From Siphonodentalium dalli (taxonomy: Eukaryota > Mollusca > Scaphopoda > Gadilida > Siphonodentaliidae): a stretch of DNA of 64,000 bases. Made by a program: the position numbers and the translations under genes. This document shows positions 62,501-64,000 of the stretch, piece after piece. Where the stretch lies: positions 56,277,899 to 56,341,898 of the forward strand of contig CP136067.1 in NCBI GenBank assembly GCA_032622095.1, in the 5' to 3' direction. Each line of letters opens with the position of its first letter. Within the stretch, counting starts at the first letter, position 1. The notes beneath the pieces are model-generated. The model ran no database searches and had not been told where the DNA came from. It worked only from the letters and a program-made list of their open reading frames with translations.

Positions 62501-64000
62501 CGAATATGTCGGGACCCGTGCTGACCTCGTGCTCTAGAAATCCAGCTGCGTGGGGTTAAATTGTAAATAGGGATGATGTGTTGACCACAATGACATGCCT
62601 GATATGTTCGTGGGTTATGCGTGCGTGGTGTCCTGGAGCCCTAAAAACGGGCCATAATATAGCGATAATGTTCGGTTTGTACATAGACGTATTGAAGTCC
62701 GTGATGACCTGTTTTTACCAAATTTAAACTGCGTGGGGCGGCTTTACACTACCAGCGGTCACACTCTCTACACATATGAATCAACTAATGTGGAGGGTTA
62801 TCTCTGTAGAGTGTCCTGGTACCTCGAAATTAGGTAGAAATGCCAATTTATATGAAATCACGACGAATATGTCGGGACCCGTGCTGACCTCGTGCTCTAG
62901 AAATCCAACTGCGTGGGGTTAAATTGTAAATAGGGATGATGTGTTGACCACAATGACATGCCTGTTATGTTCGTGGGTTATGCGTGTGTGGTGTCCTGGA
63001 GCCCTAAAAACGGGCCATACTAGCGATAATGTTCGGTTTGTACATAGACGTATTGAAGTCCGTGATGACCTGTTTTTACCAAATTTCAACTGCGTGGGGT
63101 GGTTTTCCATTACCAGCGGTCACACTCTCTACACATATGCATCAACTAATGTGGAGGGATATCTCTGTAGAGTGTCCTGGTACCTCGAAATTAGGTAGAA
63201 ATGCCAATTTATATGAAATCACGACGAATATGTCGGGACCCGTGCTGACCTCGTGCTCTAGAAATCCAGCTGCGTGGGGTTAAATTGTAAATAGGGATGA
63301 TGTGTTGTCCACAATGACATGCCTGATATGTTCGTGGGTTATGCGTGTGTGGTGTCCTGGAGCCCTAAAAACGGGCCATAATATAGCGATAATGTTCGGT
63401 TTGTACATAGACGTATTGAAGTCCGTGATGACCTGTTTTTACCAAATTTCAACTGCGTGGGGCGGCTTTACACTACCAGCGGTCACACTGTCTACACATA
63501 TGCATCAACTAATGTGGAGGGATATCTCTGTAGAGTGTCCTGGTACCTCGAAATTAGGTAGAAATGCCAATTTATATGAAATCACGACGAATATGTCGGG
63601 ACCCGTGCTGACCTCGTGCTCTAGAAATCCAGCTGCGTGGGGTTAAATTGTAAATAGGGATGATGTGTTGACCACAATGACATGCCTGTTATGTTCGTGG
63701 GTTATGCGTGTGTGGTGTCCTGGAGCCCTAAAAACGGGCCATAATAGCGATAATGTTCGGTTTGTACATAGACGTATTGAAGTCCGTGATGACCTGTTTT
63801 TACCAAATTTCAACTGCGTGGGGCGGCTTTACACTACCAGCGGTCACACTTTCTACACATATGAATCAACTAATGTGGAGGGTTATCTCTGTAGAGTGTC
63901 CTGGTACCTCGAAATTAGGTAGAAATGCCAATTTATATGAAATCACGACGAATATGTCGGGACCCGTGCTGACCTCGTGCTCTAGAAATCCAGCTGCGTG

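Larger units (their letters stand above)
50086..64000 (+). repeat. Satellite array 2, same ~361-bp monomer, inverted, ~38 copies
   Basis: The same monomer as array 1 but reverse-complemented, starting in mid-unit at 50086 (AAATTTCAACTGCGTGGGG) and continuing past the window end. Both array-1 subfamilies recur. A third, prominent here and seen in array 1 mainly at 44.3-45.6 kb, has one G fewer in GCGTGGGTGG (a 360-bp unit, hence 113-116-codon frames) and CTTTTGCCAAATTTC. Several units carry a 2-base insertion, CATAATATAGCG (near 53272, 57962, 59406, 62656, 63380). Open frames are periodic artefacts. Confidence 0.97.

Noticed and set aside
30287-64000. Hundreds of 63-116-codon open frames on both strands
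   Set aside because: They repeat every 361 bp with overlapping frames on both strands, and the unit length is not a multiple of three. No codon-level conservation is apparent, so they are satellite shadows.
30287-64000. CRISPR-like repeat/spacer array
   Set aside because: There are no unique spacers. Whole 361-bp units are tandem, and the setting is eukaryotic.
50086-64000. Hammerhead ribozyme in the satellite monomer
   Set aside because: GGCTGATGTG and GTGATGACC resemble parts of the core, but no CUGAUGA plus GAAA core with pairing stems was found on either strand.

Overview
This window is eukaryotic nuclear DNA, AT-rich and almost entirely made of repeats. Spliceable coding blocks, non-LTR retroelement fragments, a Helitron-type 3' end, several MITEs and a very long satellite point to an invertebrate genome. 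A marine mollusc or other lophotrochozoan fits best, but that is inference from repeat style and from a protein family I recall from such genomes. I see no tRNA, rRNA, CRISPR or bacterial-type operon, and no clearly intact host gene. Most open frames are shadows of repeats.

Region 1 (1-9.2 kb): a minisatellite whose strand polarity flips near 2740 is split by a 2.3 kb TIR element (88-2394), itself hosting a TTAA-flanked MITE (559-1055). On the minus strand, 4313-9109 is a decayed multi-exon gene with a transposase-like D-D-E layout and a Cys-rich C-terminus. Its splice junctions still join in phase although it has several frameshifts, a stop and a (TA)n insertion. A second copy of the TTAA MITE lies in its first recognisable intron.

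Region 2 (9.2-15.4 kb): hairpins, a 120-bp tandem repeat, a Helitron-like 3' end with a 122-bp tandem, small palindromes, and a TTAA-flanked MITE with two opposed hairpins (13579-13970).

Region 3 (15.4-20.3 kb): a 4.4 kb foldback element (15708-20108) with about 1.8 kb inverted arms and a tandem-repeat centre, flanked by AAT. It interrupts a frame that is otherwise continuous for 149 codons.

Region 4 (20.3-29.8 kb): two degraded LINE fragments and a degraded retrotransposon gag-like region, all on the minus strand.

Region 5 (29.9-64 kb): a roughly 361-bp satellite in two huge opposed arrays (about 30.3-46.9 kb and 50.1 kb to beyond the window end), separated by about 2.8 kb of unique and MITE sequence. 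Array 1 contains a six-monomer higher-order repeat with monomer-loss and dimer-duplication variants. Array 2 contains long-range duplicated monomer blocks. This inverted, higher-order satellite domain is the most notable feature. It resembles centromeric or other heterochromatic satellite organisation, but the sequence alone cannot show such a role.
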